A stretch of 64,000 nt of DNA from Argopecten irradians (taxonomy: Eukaryota; Mollusca; Bivalvia; Pectinida; Pectinidae): NCBI RefSeq assembly GCF_041381155.1, contig NC_091141.1, positions 28,667,983 to 28,731,982 of the forward strand, written 5' to 3'. Within the stretch, counting starts at the first letter, position 1; each line of letters opens with the position of its first letter. Positions 46,592-58,600 of the stretch are shown in pieces. A program made the position numbers and the translations under genes. The notes below the pieces were generated by a model that was not told the DNA's origin, did no database searches, and was given only the letters and a program-made list of their open reading frames with translations.

Positions 46592-47099
46592 GTAAGTATC
46601 CTATTTCATCAAATTGCCAGTCATATACAATAGTGAATCATTTACTGAGACGTTAAACTAGTATTCATAGAGAAATGCCATTGAACATACACGTCTAAAT
46701 AACGTATGTTCTTTCTTTGTGTGTCGCGATCCTCTCAGGTATTATCATAGTATTAAACGGACACAGCAGTATCACAAATCATCGAGTGGATACCAATTAT
46801 ATATCTGTATCAAAATCGTATCACTTATTGTCAGAATATCACCAGTAACATATCCGTGATTAGGTGACAATATTAATCAAGGCTATGCATGTATTATCAA
46901 CAACTCAATGTTTGTATTTACCGCAATCATAATAATGGTGTAAACAAAGTACATAACAGTTGCAATTTGCCCAAAAATAATGTAACAGCTAATCCAGTTG
47001 ATATACATAAAGAATCCTTATCATTTATTTTCAAACTGATAACGTTACCATATCAAGGATTCGGTGACACTTACATTAACATACGTATAATAACGCACC

Positions 47100-47950
47100 A
47101 CCTTACCTTTTGTATTACATACTTTCACATGAAGCTGCAATCGAAACATAAGATAGTTATATCAGAGACGACAGTTATCTGATGAGTATTACCAGGCTTT
47201 ATATTGTAGGACTGGATATGAAGGATAGGGATATTCTACCCGAGGTTAGAATATCTCTATCCGTCATATCCACTTATGAAAGAATATTTTTCTTTCATAT
47301 CTCGACTTTTTACTGCAAGTTTACAACTATAATATCCCGCCATTTTGAAATAAATTCGAAGAAATCAACGACTGGAAGTCAATTTTCTATACATGAAAAA
47401 TTACGGGATATTTTCAACACAAATTTCGTTGTTTTCATCTTCTATAGTCAAACCAGTCAATTTTGTGAAAAAAATGTTAATATTTTACCGATGATAGAGT
47501 GATTTTATTGACGCTGTGACGTCACGAGGCTTTATTGCATGGGTAGCCATGCGATACAGCCTCAGACGACATGGGTGTATTGCCCTAGACTAGCCAGTAT
47601 TACACCCGTAGGTATGAAAGAATATATGTTATGTCTGCATCACTTAAAGTTATGTTAACATTAGTTATGTGTTGTAGGTAAACAGATTTAACACGCTAAA
47701 CCAAAGTTAAGAAATTTCACTATCTTACCTTAAGATAATTACCAAAAGCATAAATAAGAATGGATTAATTGAAGAAAACCCTCATAATTAGCAACATTCT
47801 GTTGAGATCATTACTTGCTACACCGCGTAGCCCAACATAAAATTAGGTATCAGAAAACGAAATAAACGTATTGATACTCCATAGAATAAAAAATAACTTA
47901 AATGACCTTTACGTGAATTCCAAAAAAAAAAAACATAAAAGTACGAGACG
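47100..47950 (+). repeat. Dispersed direct repeat, copy 1
   Basis: Blocks 'GTATTACATACTTTCACA', 'ACAGTTATCTGATGA', 'TACCAGGCTTTATATTGTAG', 'TGTTGTAGGTAA', 'AACATTCTGTTGAGATCATT' and 'GCCCAACATAAAATTAGG' recur in the same order at 51385-52280. Part also recurs at 48490-48600. In this copy about 410 bp (47213-47625) is inserted after 'TATTGTAGGACTG'. Frames inside are not credited as genes. Confidence 0.75.
47213..47625 (+). mobile_element. Insertion with a near-perfect terminal hairpin
   Basis: Relative to the copy at 51385 this block is extra. It opens with a hairpin: GGATATGAAGGATAGGGATA then TTCTA, a short loop CCCGAGG, then the complement TAGAATATCTCTATCCGTCA followed by TATCC. Near the right side 'GGGTGTATTGCCC' and 'CCAGTATTACACCC' also pair. 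It looks like a foldback-type small element. The 106-codon frame at 47182-47502 crosses its edge and is not credited. Confidence 0.6.
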
Positions 47951-48489
47951 TTTACGTAGATGGATATGTACCCCATTCTTAAAAATCCCAGGTGCTGAGT
48001 GATACAGACATAACTGATGTTAACATAACTCATATCAATATTATTATAAGTAAAGAACAGTTATTATAACAGTAAATTTGGTTCAAAATATATTAATTAT
48101 TTCTTGTTGGAAAGATACCTTGGAATTACATGTTGATAAAATTGAACCAAATACTTAAAAAATGATGATAGTATATTGATCCAGCATTTACATGTACTAA
48201 CGACATATTTATAGTTCCTATGTTCTGGTATTTTTGTTGGTTCATGAGGTATAGCCTGTGAAAACGTCATAATTCAGGATGTGCGGTATAGGTGCTACAA
48301 ATGCTTTCTTGTTATATCCACTTTCATAAAGATAAGTTAACGAGATATCCCTCGTATTCAAGTAATTGTTTCACTAACTATACGGTGTTACCATCGTCAT
48401 ATTCAAATCATTTGGCGGGCAAAATATAAGAATAGTACAGATCCATTCTCCAGATGATCACATACCTTTTTACTTTTCGTATCATAGCT

Positions 48490-48600
48490 CCTTACATTTC
48501 TTATAACATACTCGACCATAAAGCTCCAATAGAAGCCTCAGAGTGTTATATCAGGGACGGCAGTTATCTAATGGTTATAGCCAGGCTTTATATTATATGA
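48490..48600 (+). repeat. Dispersed direct repeat, partial copy
   Basis: 'GTGTTATATCAGGGACGGCA', 'GTTATCTAATGGTTATAGCC' and 'AGGCTTTATATTATA' match the copies at 47160-47210 and 51440-51500. Confidence 0.6.
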
Positions 48601-48748
48601 CCAAACGACTTGTGTATATACCAATGGTTATCTTTTTACATAGAGACACATTTTCATATCATATCGACTTTATTCAGTTCGTTAGAGGTCAGGAATACTT
48701 CAACCATATGCATGTATTGCCTGCACGTGAGTTTTATATTCCCTTCAG

Positions 48749-48760
48749 GAAATTATCAGG
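48749..48760 (+). other. Possible 12-nt microexon
   Basis: TTTTATATTCCCTTCAG|GAAATTATCAGG|GTAAGA has a good polypyrimidine acceptor and a donor only 12 nt apart. It would add EIIR in phase 0 to the B-box gene. Short AG...GT pairs occur by chance, so this is tentative. Confidence 0.2.
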
Positions 48761-48779
48761 GTAAGATGAGCTGTTAAAA

Positions 48780-51384
48780 GTCTTTTGGCAATGAAAGTCT
48801 GATAATTCGATTTTTCTTTTTATTGAATTCTTTGAATTTTGAAACAATGGTTTCGAAAAAAATCTGACATTTAATAATACAAGACCGGCCTAAAATAAAA
48901 GGGTATCAGATAGTTCTTATTCTAATGTATTGGCCTATGGCTGTTTTAAATTAGAGCTATATACATATATCTTTATATATAATCCACAATAACCTCTTTT
49001 TGCATGTATGGTATTAGAATGAAAATAGAAAACTTATTTTAGAAGAAAAAAACAACAACAAAAAATGATAAAAAAAGTAAAAGCATTTGCAAATAATCAT
49101 TGTTCAAATTTGGTGTATTTGATAATGGTACCGTTTGAGTTCTAGATAGTGTCCGCCCTGCTATCTTTAGCTGTCATTATAGCGATTTCATTCAAAACTA
49201 ATCATACAAATAAAGCATTTTGATGAGGTCGAGACATGGTTATATAAACCAAAGAAAAAGTATCGAACGAGGACGTAGTCCGTAGTCGGAGTATTGTTTT
49301 ATTAATTTTCTATATTTTTTTTTCACATTTTGTAATGAGTGTGAATTTAAATGTTTGATTAAAACCAACATAATGAAAACGCATTTTGTACATTTGATGC
49401 TTTTATTATATGTACACGTATATCTATGTACCCGAATGTAATTGCATGCATATACGTGTATATGTTCTTTGGAACATTATTACATTACACCTGTATCTCC
49501 ATGTTGCAGACACAGCCAAATGCATGTTTCCTTCTCCAATGAAATAATCAACTTTTATACCAAAAATATATTAACATTAAACTGTATGCTCTTATGATTA
49601 GGACTAGTGTTGTAATTAGTCTAGTCGGAATTTCAGAACGAACATGAAACATATTCATTATCCAATGTCTCAAGATACTTAATAAATGCTATTCAATGTT
49701 TCCTATTCCCCTATCGTGTTAACGTTGAAACGTTAAAAGTTTAAACAGTAGTTATCAGCTTCATCAACTTTGATAGAAATAGAAACTGTCGACGTCGTCT
49801 GTCACATTTCGTGGTTACGCTTCGGGTCATCAAAGCATTTGTTTTAAAGCGCCACGAATACGAAGCGTTTTGGTAACGTAGACAATAACGTTATCTAAAA
49901 ATATCTGTACAATATTTTTTTTTTTTTTTTTTATAAAATTCTTTTGGTATAATCGGGCGATATAGTGCTCTATCGGTAAAAACGTGGCATGTATTTGACC
50001 AATGAGAATTGACAAAATTCCAGAAATGTTTTATTTTGAAATTATTAAACTGCTTATGAAAAAGTTCCTTAAATACTCATTTTGTGAAAAAAAGTATTTA
50101 AAAGTTATATACAGATTCAAAACCATATTGTGATGTCTAGAATAGGGAGTGATATTGTGTACCGGGTACTGTTTGTCTATCTGTCTGTTTATCGTTATTT
50201 TTTGTTATCTAATTCTTAGTTTTCTTCTCTTTCAGCGTGTGAGTATCTTACTACATTTACACGGTGATGTATTACCTTGTTTGCTTTCCTCAACATAGCA
50301 TAAATTCGATAGCATTGCACTAATATGCTACGTGCTAGATTGTTCTATAAAACATATTCAAACGTTTACAAATATCGTGGCATACTTTCTGTTTTATATA
50401 GGCGTCCTAGTGGATTTGTGGTAAAACTGCTTGCAACATGAGCTTATTTAACAGTCAAACTTGCTCCCTTATTTTGGATATAATTACATAACAATATACG
50501 ACTTGTAACTTAGTATGTACTATTGTTTCCAACTTCTTTAAAATCAAACTATATTATTACAAAGCGTCTTAATAATGTTACATTTTATATGTATATCTAA
50601 AAACAATGACTATAACCATGACATTACACCACTGTTGACATGCCTGTAATCCAGTTTATACATACATGGTTTCCCAAACAACATGCCACGAGTTTGACCC
50701 TTTGTAAGAAGTGTTTCAATAGATGGACAGATTTCATATGTATACGTTAAGAAAAGCAAAGATCTATTTTGTACAACGATATATAACAACCTGGCAATCT
50801 GCTTCTGAATACTTGTATTGAAATTCATGAGAAAGTCACATTTCGCTAATTTTGCGATTTGTTCAGAAAATTTATAACTTCTAGTTAAAATGTATGTATT
50901 TAAGGAGTTCATCCTTCTTTTCGATAACATTCTGAATTCTGTCCCTGAAATTCAAATTTTGATACAAGTCTTTAAATATGTTTCCTGGAGATGGACAAAT
51001 GAATCCTGGGTGATTTTTTGTATGATTATATTCAATAAAGTAGGTGATTTTCTGGTCGTATAGTAGAGTCCAATAATTTCAGCCTGAATCTTCATGTTGA
51101 TGGAAAGTCACTGAATCGTATCAACATAGATAACGCCATAATTTCTATTATGCCATTATCACACGTAATGATAATGTGATCAGTACATTTGTACCAAATT
51201 AAGTTAAATTAGGATACCAATACCCTCAATAGCATTTCGAATTTTCAAAAATGGTTTAGTATTGCAAAAGTTATTACCTGTCAAAGACAGGACATGTTTT
51301 TTGGGACAACCAGTAAATAATATCGCTTATTCCAAAGGCACATATACTGTATACAGAAAACTTATCAATTATTTTTTAACATAT
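48780..51384. other. Intron or intergenic DNA without a gene
   Basis: No domain-bearing frame. Minus-strand frames at 49830-50015 and 50610-50930 look like chance openings. There is a poly-T of 17 at about 49915-49931. Confidence 0.4.
50236..50238 (+). other. Possible 3-nt microexon
   Basis: TTTTCTTCTCTTTCAG|CGT|GTGAGT places a strong acceptor and a consensus donor three bases apart. It would insert a single Arg without changing frame. Such exons exist but are rare, and this could equally be a recursive-splicing-like site or chance. Confidence 0.2.
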
Positions 51385-52280
51385 CTCCTTACCTTCCGTA
51401 TTACATACTCTCACAGGAAGCTTCAATATTGGAGCATTATATAGTTATTTCAGAGACTACAGTTATCTGATGATTATTACCAGGCTTTATATTGTAGGAC
51501 TGAACAGTATAATATATGTTATGGGTTGTAGGTAACTATGTTTAACACCCTTAACCATAAACTTCCCAGAATAAAAATCAAAAGTATGGCAAATTTAGGA
51601 CAGAAATCATCAATGTAATTATTTATGTTTGCTATCTTATCCGAAATCGTGATGGTTAAACGATAAATAACCTTACATAAAAAATAATAATGGATGAAAT
51701 AGTTTTATCATTTATCTAAATATCGCCAAAAATGATACCGCATCTATAATTACAAAAAGAAGAAATATGAACAATTAAAAATAACATAATTAACAACATT
51801 CTGTTGAGAATATTACTTGCTGTTGACAATAAAATATGTGTTAAATGTGGGTAAACAGGTTTGCCACAACATGATTAACTACAAATGTCACGCTATCAAA
51901 ATAGTAAATTAAGACGAATTTACTACAGATATATTTTTATTTAAGTCTGCTAGCTGATCCGATGTCATGGTGGTTAAACGATCACGAGGCTAATATTATA
52001 GATGAAATGATAATGGATAATATAGCTATATCATTAAACTAAATATTGCCAAAATATGACAAAATATTTACAATTACCAAAATAATAAATAGGAATAGAT
52101 TAATTTAATGATATATAATGAACAGCGTTATGTTGAGATCATTGCTGGTTGTTCAAAATATACACACCGCAGCCCAACATAAAATTAGGTATAAGACAAC
52201 GAAATTAACGTATTGAAACTCGATAGAATAAAAAAAAATACACAAACTACCTTTAAGTGCAATCCTAAAAACATATAGTA
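51385..52280 (+). repeat. Dispersed direct repeat, copy 2
   Basis: Same ordered blocks as 47100-47950. Within this copy the 'AACA..ATTCTGTTGAGA.ATT' block appears twice (about 51793 and 52125), so part of the unit has been duplicated internally. Confidence 0.75.
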
Positions 52281-52435
52281 GGGGAGGGGATAAAGATTCC
52301 CCATGTACCCCTCTGAAAATTTTTTGAAACATGTTTTTTAGGACCGGTATGATGTCTTGTTTCATTTTATGCTTGTTGCCATTTACAACTAATGTCCCAT
52401 GGGGGTCATATGGCGGCCATCTTGAATATCAGGTA

Positions 52436-53360
52436 TCAAAAATTGCCAAAATGACACATTCGCATATATGCGCATAGATAGAGAACCAGACAACATTTAG
52501 AGGCACATAAACACATTTTTCATATAATTGAAACATTCTGAATATGATAAAATCATAATAATCACGTTACGTCTCCCCATATTTGTGAAATGACGGGAAA
52601 ACAATGAAATTTTCAGCTTTTTTCCCTACAATTTCGATGAATATAATAATTTTTTATCACAAGTAAAAAAAATGATGGACAAATCACCTTGTAACAGTCA
52701 TTTCGAATTGCACTAACCCTTGTGTAAATATAGGTGTACTCTAAAAAAGGTAAATCACATCAATGAGGTCGGAAAAAGAGAGCCCCCCCCCCCATAAGAA
52801 AATATCAAAAAATGGCCAAAATGACACATTCGTATATACGCGCAAGGATAGAGAACCAGAAAACACACAGAGGCAAATAAACACATTTTTAAATATGATT
52901 GAATCATACTGAATACGATTAAATAATAATAATGAAAGTACGTCTTCTCATTTTTGTGAAATGACGAGAAAACAATGAAATTTTCAGCTTTTTTTCCCTA
53001 AGAATCGATAAATGTCATAACTTACATCTCAAGTAAAACAATTGATGGACAAAACACCTTGTAACAGTCATTTCGAATCGCACTAACCCTTGTGTAAACA
53101 CATGTGTACTATAAAAAATATATCGCATGAGTGAGGTGGGAAAACACCCCCCCCCCCCCCACACACACACACCGAAAAGAAAATGCAGAAGAAAAGAATT
53201 GAAAAACAAAAACAAAACACCAAATATTCTATCAACACACATTGTAACAGTTATTCTGAATTGAACTGACTCTTGTCTAAACATATGTGCATTATAAAGG
53301 ATAGATGTATGTTTTCTTAGCAGAAGTAGCGAGATGACCTGCAACCCCCTCCCCAATAAT
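52436..53360 (+). repeat. Tandem repeat of ~360 bp, two units plus a partial third
   Basis: 'GCCAAAATGACACATTCG', 'GATAGAGAACCAGA', 'GAAATGACGGGAAAACAATG', 'ACCTTGTAACAGTCATTTCG' and a C run (CCCCCCCCCC) occur at 52436-52795 and again at 52803-53160. A partial third ('CATTGTAACAGTTATTCTG' onwards) runs to about 53355. The minus-strand frame at 53015-53383 is repeat translation. Confidence 0.85.
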
Positions 53361-53547
53361 AAAAAAAAATAAAAAGAAAGCAACTGGGTTCGAATTATTC
53401 TTCTTCAATTTTAGATATACCTCCCATGAAAAAGGTGTACCATTGTGATGCCTGCTCGCATAAGTTAAAAACTACAAATACATATAATATCTGCTGAGGA
53501 GGAACAGTCACAGACTGGGCCGCCACAACGGGATCCTAGGGAAACAG

Positions 53548-54442
53548 TCAATTAGAATAAGAGGACATGGATCGTAGGTAAAAGTCATTGAAAGTAGTCT
53601 GACTACGCCAAAAGGCAGCAGACATGATGTCCTGGAACCAGGACCCATTATGGAGAGCCAAAGAAGCCGCAAGGGCTCTAACCTCAAGGGGCATCTCCTT
53701 GCATTTCGCCCCAAATTGATAATTAGACTGCTCATAAGCAATCCTGATCACCTGACATATCCATCTGGAGACGTACTGGGAGGAGAAATCCTGCTGACAC
53801 TGTTTAATGGGCAAGAATAGTACATCGCCCCCTAATTTTATCAATGGGAAACCTAAGCGTCCGACTGGGACAAAGCAGCGTATCATTCTCCTTCGACTCA
53901 ATAGATATTGTGAATCTTTACCAAAAAGGCAGGATCACTGTGTAGGGTAACAGAGCTTTATCTGGCCCAACGAAGCACGAAAAGTGAATAGATGGATATC
54001 ACTCCTCCTACGGCCTGAGGCAAAAGCAAGCAGGAAGTCAAAAGTAAAAACCTAAATGACCGACACTAAAGGCTCTTAAGGAGCCCCTTTCAGTAACACA
54101 AGTGTTAGATTTCACTGTGGAGCTAATTGCCGTACCCTAGGCCTGTCCAGACTGAACCACCTAATCAAGGCAGACAAAGAGCTGGAAGACCCTTGAAATA
54201 ACCATGCGATAGCCTGCAATAGTACTAGAGGCAAGTTTGCGTTCCCAAAACAAATAGAGAAGGGAATCCGCAATCAGCTGGGCAGAGGCCTTGACCTGAT
54301 CAATCTTCCTGTCGATACACCAATCACAGACGATCTTCCATGACTGTTGGGCTCCCCAGATAGCTTCAACGCACTTGAATGGATCTTCCGGACCAAGGCT
54401 GGCGGAGGATTTTAGTTCTGAGTGGGAAAACCAGAGGAACAT
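53548..54442 (-). pseudogene. DIRS-like tyrosine recombinase, frameshifted
   Basis: On the minus strand the pieces run in order: 'SWKIVCDWCIDRK' and 'SSTIAGYRMVISRVF' (N-terminal helical domain), 'FDFLLAFASGRRRSDIHLF' with the box-I Arg, 'VTLHSDPAFLVKIHN', 'YVSRWICQVIRIAYE', 'MPLEVRALAASLALHNG', and 'AAFWRSQTTFNDFYLR' with the nucleophile Tyr. They lie in different frames, so there are several frameshifts. The box-II motif reads L-E-V-R where DIRS recombinases usually have H-x-x-R, a further sign of decay. The enzyme would have integrated circular retrotransposon DNA. Directly downstream of the RNase H remnant, as expected for DIRS-type elements. Confidence 0.82.
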
Positions 54443-54449
54443 CCACCAA

Positions 54450-55302
54450 CCGAAACGACAAGAGCTCCGGAAACCAGGATTGTCTCGGTCACAAGGGCGC
54501 TATCGAAAGGAGGGGAAAATGATGCTCCCGAAACTTCTATTAGAACCCTGCCCACCAGTTTGAATGGAGGAAATGCATAAGCATGTATCCCCTCCAATTC
54601 TAGAGATAGAGCGTCCACAGCCTAAGTCATTTGGTCTGGCACCGGCATGACAAAAGTGGACAATTAGTGGCGAAGTGGCGAAAAGGTCTATATGAGGTCT
54701 GTTCCACACCAAGCAAATGCCCTCGATGATCGGGAGATTTAGCTGCCTTTCTGTCACAACCGGCTTGCGGCGCTTGAGAAGAGTATCCGCCATAACATTC
54801 AACCTGTCTGGAAGATGCTTAACTAAGAGAGTCAACCGCATTTCCTGACAGAAAAGAAGAGCACGAATGACGAGGGCACAAAGACCATGAAACTTTGCCC
54901 CCACTCTTTCTCTCGAGATACACGACAGCTGTAGAGTTGTCACTAGTCACACAAACCACCTTCGAATGTAGAATCTTCCGAATAGCCTGCAGAGCCAACC
55001 TAACAGCCGTATCTCCAGCACGTTTATGTGTCTCGGAGACCTGATTCCCAGACCACTCCCCCGACTGGCAATAGGCCGTCGAGGTAAGCCCCCAACCTGT
55101 CATCTGTCACCGCTCCAGCGATTCCTAGACTCGGTTGAGTATGAGGGAAACATCGAAATAGATGTGTAGATTTATTTCCCTGGAGTGATGAAATACGCCT
55201 ACGCCAACCTGCAGCAGTTTGAAGAAAACCATAGTAACAGTCGTGATACCGAAATGACTGTATCTCAGGGACAAACAAAATCAAGGATAATAGTTCGAAC
55301 AC
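54450..55302 (-). pseudogene. DIRS-like RNase H and connecting region, frameshifted
   Basis: Minus-strand pieces include 'MTGWG' and 'GAYLDGLLPVGGVVWESG' (first RNase H motif, in two frames), 'AVRLALQAIRKIL' and 'VVCVTSDNSTAVVYLERKSGG' with the catalytic Asp of the T-D-N motif. Then come 'HLPDRLNVMADTL', 'RPHIDLFAT' and 'DALSLELEGIHAYAFPPFKL', the segment that links RNase H to the recombinase in DIRS elements. The reverse transcriptase expected upstream (to the right on this strand) was not found, so the copy is 5'-truncated or too eroded. Two short repeats of GTTCACTAAAAGAGAG lie at about 55350-55430. Confidence 0.75.
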
Positions 55303-55529
55303 AGTGGGTACGTTTCCGTTTCGGCAACGAGCCGAACATTCATTCCAGTGTTCACTAAAAGAGAGAGGAGGCTAGTTATAACGAGCCGAATCAATCTTCC
55401 ATGTCTCCAGTGTTCACTAAAAGAGAGCTTCAGGACTGTCTAACCAGGCGGTTTTTTCTCCGGGAATATCCAACTTCTAGTTATAATTGCTGTTAATAAA
55501 TGTAATTGTAGGGCTGCGATGGCCGACTT

Positions 55530-55690
55530 GTGAGCCAATTTGGCGAATCAGAAAATTCGAAGGTCTGTTCCAAACCTAGTCAAATGCCCTCGAAGCTCAT
55601 TTATTCGCCTCTCTGTCACAACCGATTGCCGGTTGGAGGGGGGGGTAGTCCGCCAGGAAAATTAACAAGTCTGGAAGAAGACTAAGAGGG
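55530..55690 (-). pseudogene. Second small fragment of the DIRS RNase H region
   Basis: 'GGTCTGTTCCAAACCTAGTC', 'AAATGCCCTCGAAG', 'CTCTGTCACAACCG' and 'AACAAGTCTGGAAG' parallel 54695-54820 ('GGTCTGTTCCACACCAAGC', 'AAATGCCCTCGATG', 'CTGTCACAACCGG', 'AACCTGTCTGGAAG'). A separate, more degenerate copy, about 0.85 kb to the right. Confidence 0.65.
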
Positions 55691-55699
55691 GCCGGGTCA

Positions 55700-58600
55700 T
55701 GAACACGAAAATGAGGTAGGGGCCACAACGGCCGGATTAGTCGCATTTATGATTCAAGACTGGTTACAATCTTCGCGCCTATATTTGTCTAAAAGCTTCC
55801 TCCGCTTTTGTGTCGGGACCTATTTTGGCAGCATCCCGTAATTTAATGACTAACCTGTCGCTTGTATCGCTCGACTCGATTTTATGGCGAGAATCGGTCC
55901 GCGAAAAAATAACTTTACCTTTCCCTTTTCCTGAAGTCGATGTCTTTTTGCTACGGCGAGTCTGCGCTGGAAATCAGTAACTTTTCAACGCGTAAACTTG
56001 AGTGGAAGGTGAACTATTACCTTCGTGAATGGTTGTGGAAATCGGTCAGCCATTCGAAACAATATCTTTCGCGGAATTCACAATGTTTCAATGGGGGTCT
56101 CTCTTTCCAGTTATTCACTAAAAGATCCGTGAATTGGTTCCCTTCGTTCTAAGTGTGAACGACGTTGGGGCCGGGTGGTTTGATCGTCTCGCTTTCACGG
56201 CCGCCACCTTGGGTAGCTTGTTCAATATCCTAGTTCCAGGTACGACAGCCTCGATCTGGATCGTTTTTTACGCTGTAGCCTTTCACCAATAAACCGGGCG
56301 GGTTAAAAACATTTTTGGACTGTCTGAATCTAGGTGTTCTTAGTGTTTGTATGAGATTGTTTTTTCTCATGGCGGTTGGGAATGGGGTCCCTTGCTCTTC
56401 TTTCCTAACTCACTAAATGCCTTTTTACTTTCTATCTTGTTTTATAGTACATTCGAACTGAGACTGGTCGTAGGTGTTTGGGTCCATACAATGATGATTT
56501 ATCTTGTTGGTGACGCTTTATTCGATTGAAAAAAAAAGGCACAAATTTCATTGTTTGCCTCGCGGCATTTCCGAAAAGATCGACACCCCCGCTGCCGCCT
56601 GGCCCGTCTGACATTGGAGATTTAATCGCGTATGTCCCTATTTAAAAAATGTGTGTTTTATTGGCCTCCGTGGTGTCCGGCTGTCTACATTTCCGGCCCC
56701 CTAAATTATTCGAATACGTGGGTGATGTCTTATTGGTTCCTGCGTATTGTGGGCCATTTTGGGTTCTGCTATCTCTCTACAGCTAATGTTTTCCTTTCTG
56801 TATTTTTTCCGCACCTTTCATTGTCTATCTATGCTCAAACGTATCTGTACGCCGATAAAAAAAGGACGTTTTATCGATTTGTCTAGGGGAAAGGGTTGTT
56901 CTGGAGTAATCTGGAATACTCGAATGTCTAATTCCTTTATTGGATTGACAAGCATGTGGCTGCCAAATACCCAGTGTTTGGGGCTATTACTGTTCCCTAT
57001 AGGTGAAACAAGCTAGATGACCATAGAAACTTCAATTTTTATTTTGCTCCGCGTTTCGAAGGAATTATACTGCGTGACAGATATGGATTTTCCTCTTCCC
57101 CACTCCTGCATTTGGTTTTGTCGGAGCGACCTCTCAGAATGTCAGGATACTTGCGGATAGCTCTCCTCTTTCCAACGATTGCCTCAGTATTACACCGCAC
57201 GAGCCGGACTTTTGTAAGGTGAACTAGTCACTATTCCACTAGTGTCTGTCTAAACAGGTGAGATAACTCCTGCCTGGCATCGAGCTAAGCTAGATCACAG
57301 CTGATTTTCTCTTGATTGTCCTGTTTGTCTCTCTTTCCCTTGTTGATCTGGGCATTATTTTTTTCAAGTTTATCTCACTTAGAGTTGTCTTTTTCTAAGA
57401 TTGCTGTGTTGGCTTTGTACTTGAATCACCGAGGTTTTTAATTCTTTGCAGATGCCTTGAATGCACTAGTGGTCGAGTACCGTTGAACAAGCCATGCTCT
57501 AACTCCAGACATCTTCTCTGAACTTCTTACAGACTATCAAAACAGTTATAATCATGCTCATAACCATCTAATGAGTGCTACAGTTTCCATCTACAGGATC
57601 TCTGGTAATGTTCACTACTAGAAGTGTGGCTACTTATTGTCACAGTATTTGTATTTTGGGTGTGTGACAAGGTCTAACACACTACTGTTTCAATTGGTAT
57701 TGTGTTCTATTATGCAGCTGAACATTACTAGAGTTTCTGGCTTAAAGTTGGAAGTCCACCTGACTATAAAGGGTTGTTGTAAGTCGCGGTCAACCATTAG
57801 ATTAAATTTTTGTTCGGCTGATATTCCTCACAGGATGGTTGATTTTTTGTGTACACGGCTACCGTATTTCACTCATGTCAGTCATTGTTAGTTACCTCCT
57901 CAATTTCGCTCGCACACTTTGTTAGCACTTTTTCTGCATTCCTCTCTCTAGACGGGGGAGGGAAATTTGGCAACTCATCAGGATAAGTCTCGTTGCAGCG
58001 TTTACCAATTCTACTCTGTGTTAAGTTCGACTTGTACTGCAGAGTTCAATTTCACGGTGTCCTCGACCCTTAATCTTCCCTGGTAATTCCTTCAATGCCT
58101 TCATATTGAGAATTAGCACACACAGACACATATGATACACTTAGTACATCATAGTCCTATACTCCATCCCAAGCCCCCGACTCTTCCTACCATGTTGTAA
58201 CGTTAAAATCTAAATTTTCCCTTGATGACTGTAATGTTGGTGTACGGCATCATTCCACATATCTCTCATTTTCCCTATGTTTCCAATAATATTGAGGACT
58301 CCAGGTTCCTCACTCTCACTGTAAAATAGAGAGAACAGAGAGGCAGTTTAATAGAATATAGTAAACATTTAAACAATAATATTAACATGAATAGGTCCTA
58401 ATAAGTCTCACTTTTATGTAAATCTTATGTTTTTCTGATGTTTCATGTAGCTAATGACTTACCTCGAGGATGCTTGTTTTGGCGGGACCGGTAAAGGACG
58501 AAGCATTCTGTGAGAATCGGTAGAGATTAACAGGTGGAGGAAATTGGGGCATGCCATAACCTGGTCCTCTTGGTAATTCGCACTGATGGGACTTGGTTAG

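Noticed and set aside
47182..47502. 106-codon plus-strand frame
   Set aside because: It crosses the junction between a dispersed repeat and a foldback-like insertion and has no domain.
52395..52430. YY1-like site (GGCGGCCATCTTG) as a promoter mark
   Set aside because: A single motif beside a tandem repeat, with no associated first exon. Too weak to call.
53015..53383. 122-codon minus-strand frame
   Set aside because: It translates the ~360-bp tandem repeat, including its C run. The hydrophobic look is due to poly-T/poly-A content.
53414..53433. 20-nt microexon after 'TTCAATTTTAG'
   Set aside because: The donor (GTGTAC) is poor, and in phase 0 it contains TGA.
54375..54563. Plus-strand 62-codon frame
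   Set aside because: It is antisense to the DIRS RNase H-recombinase linker and has no independent support.
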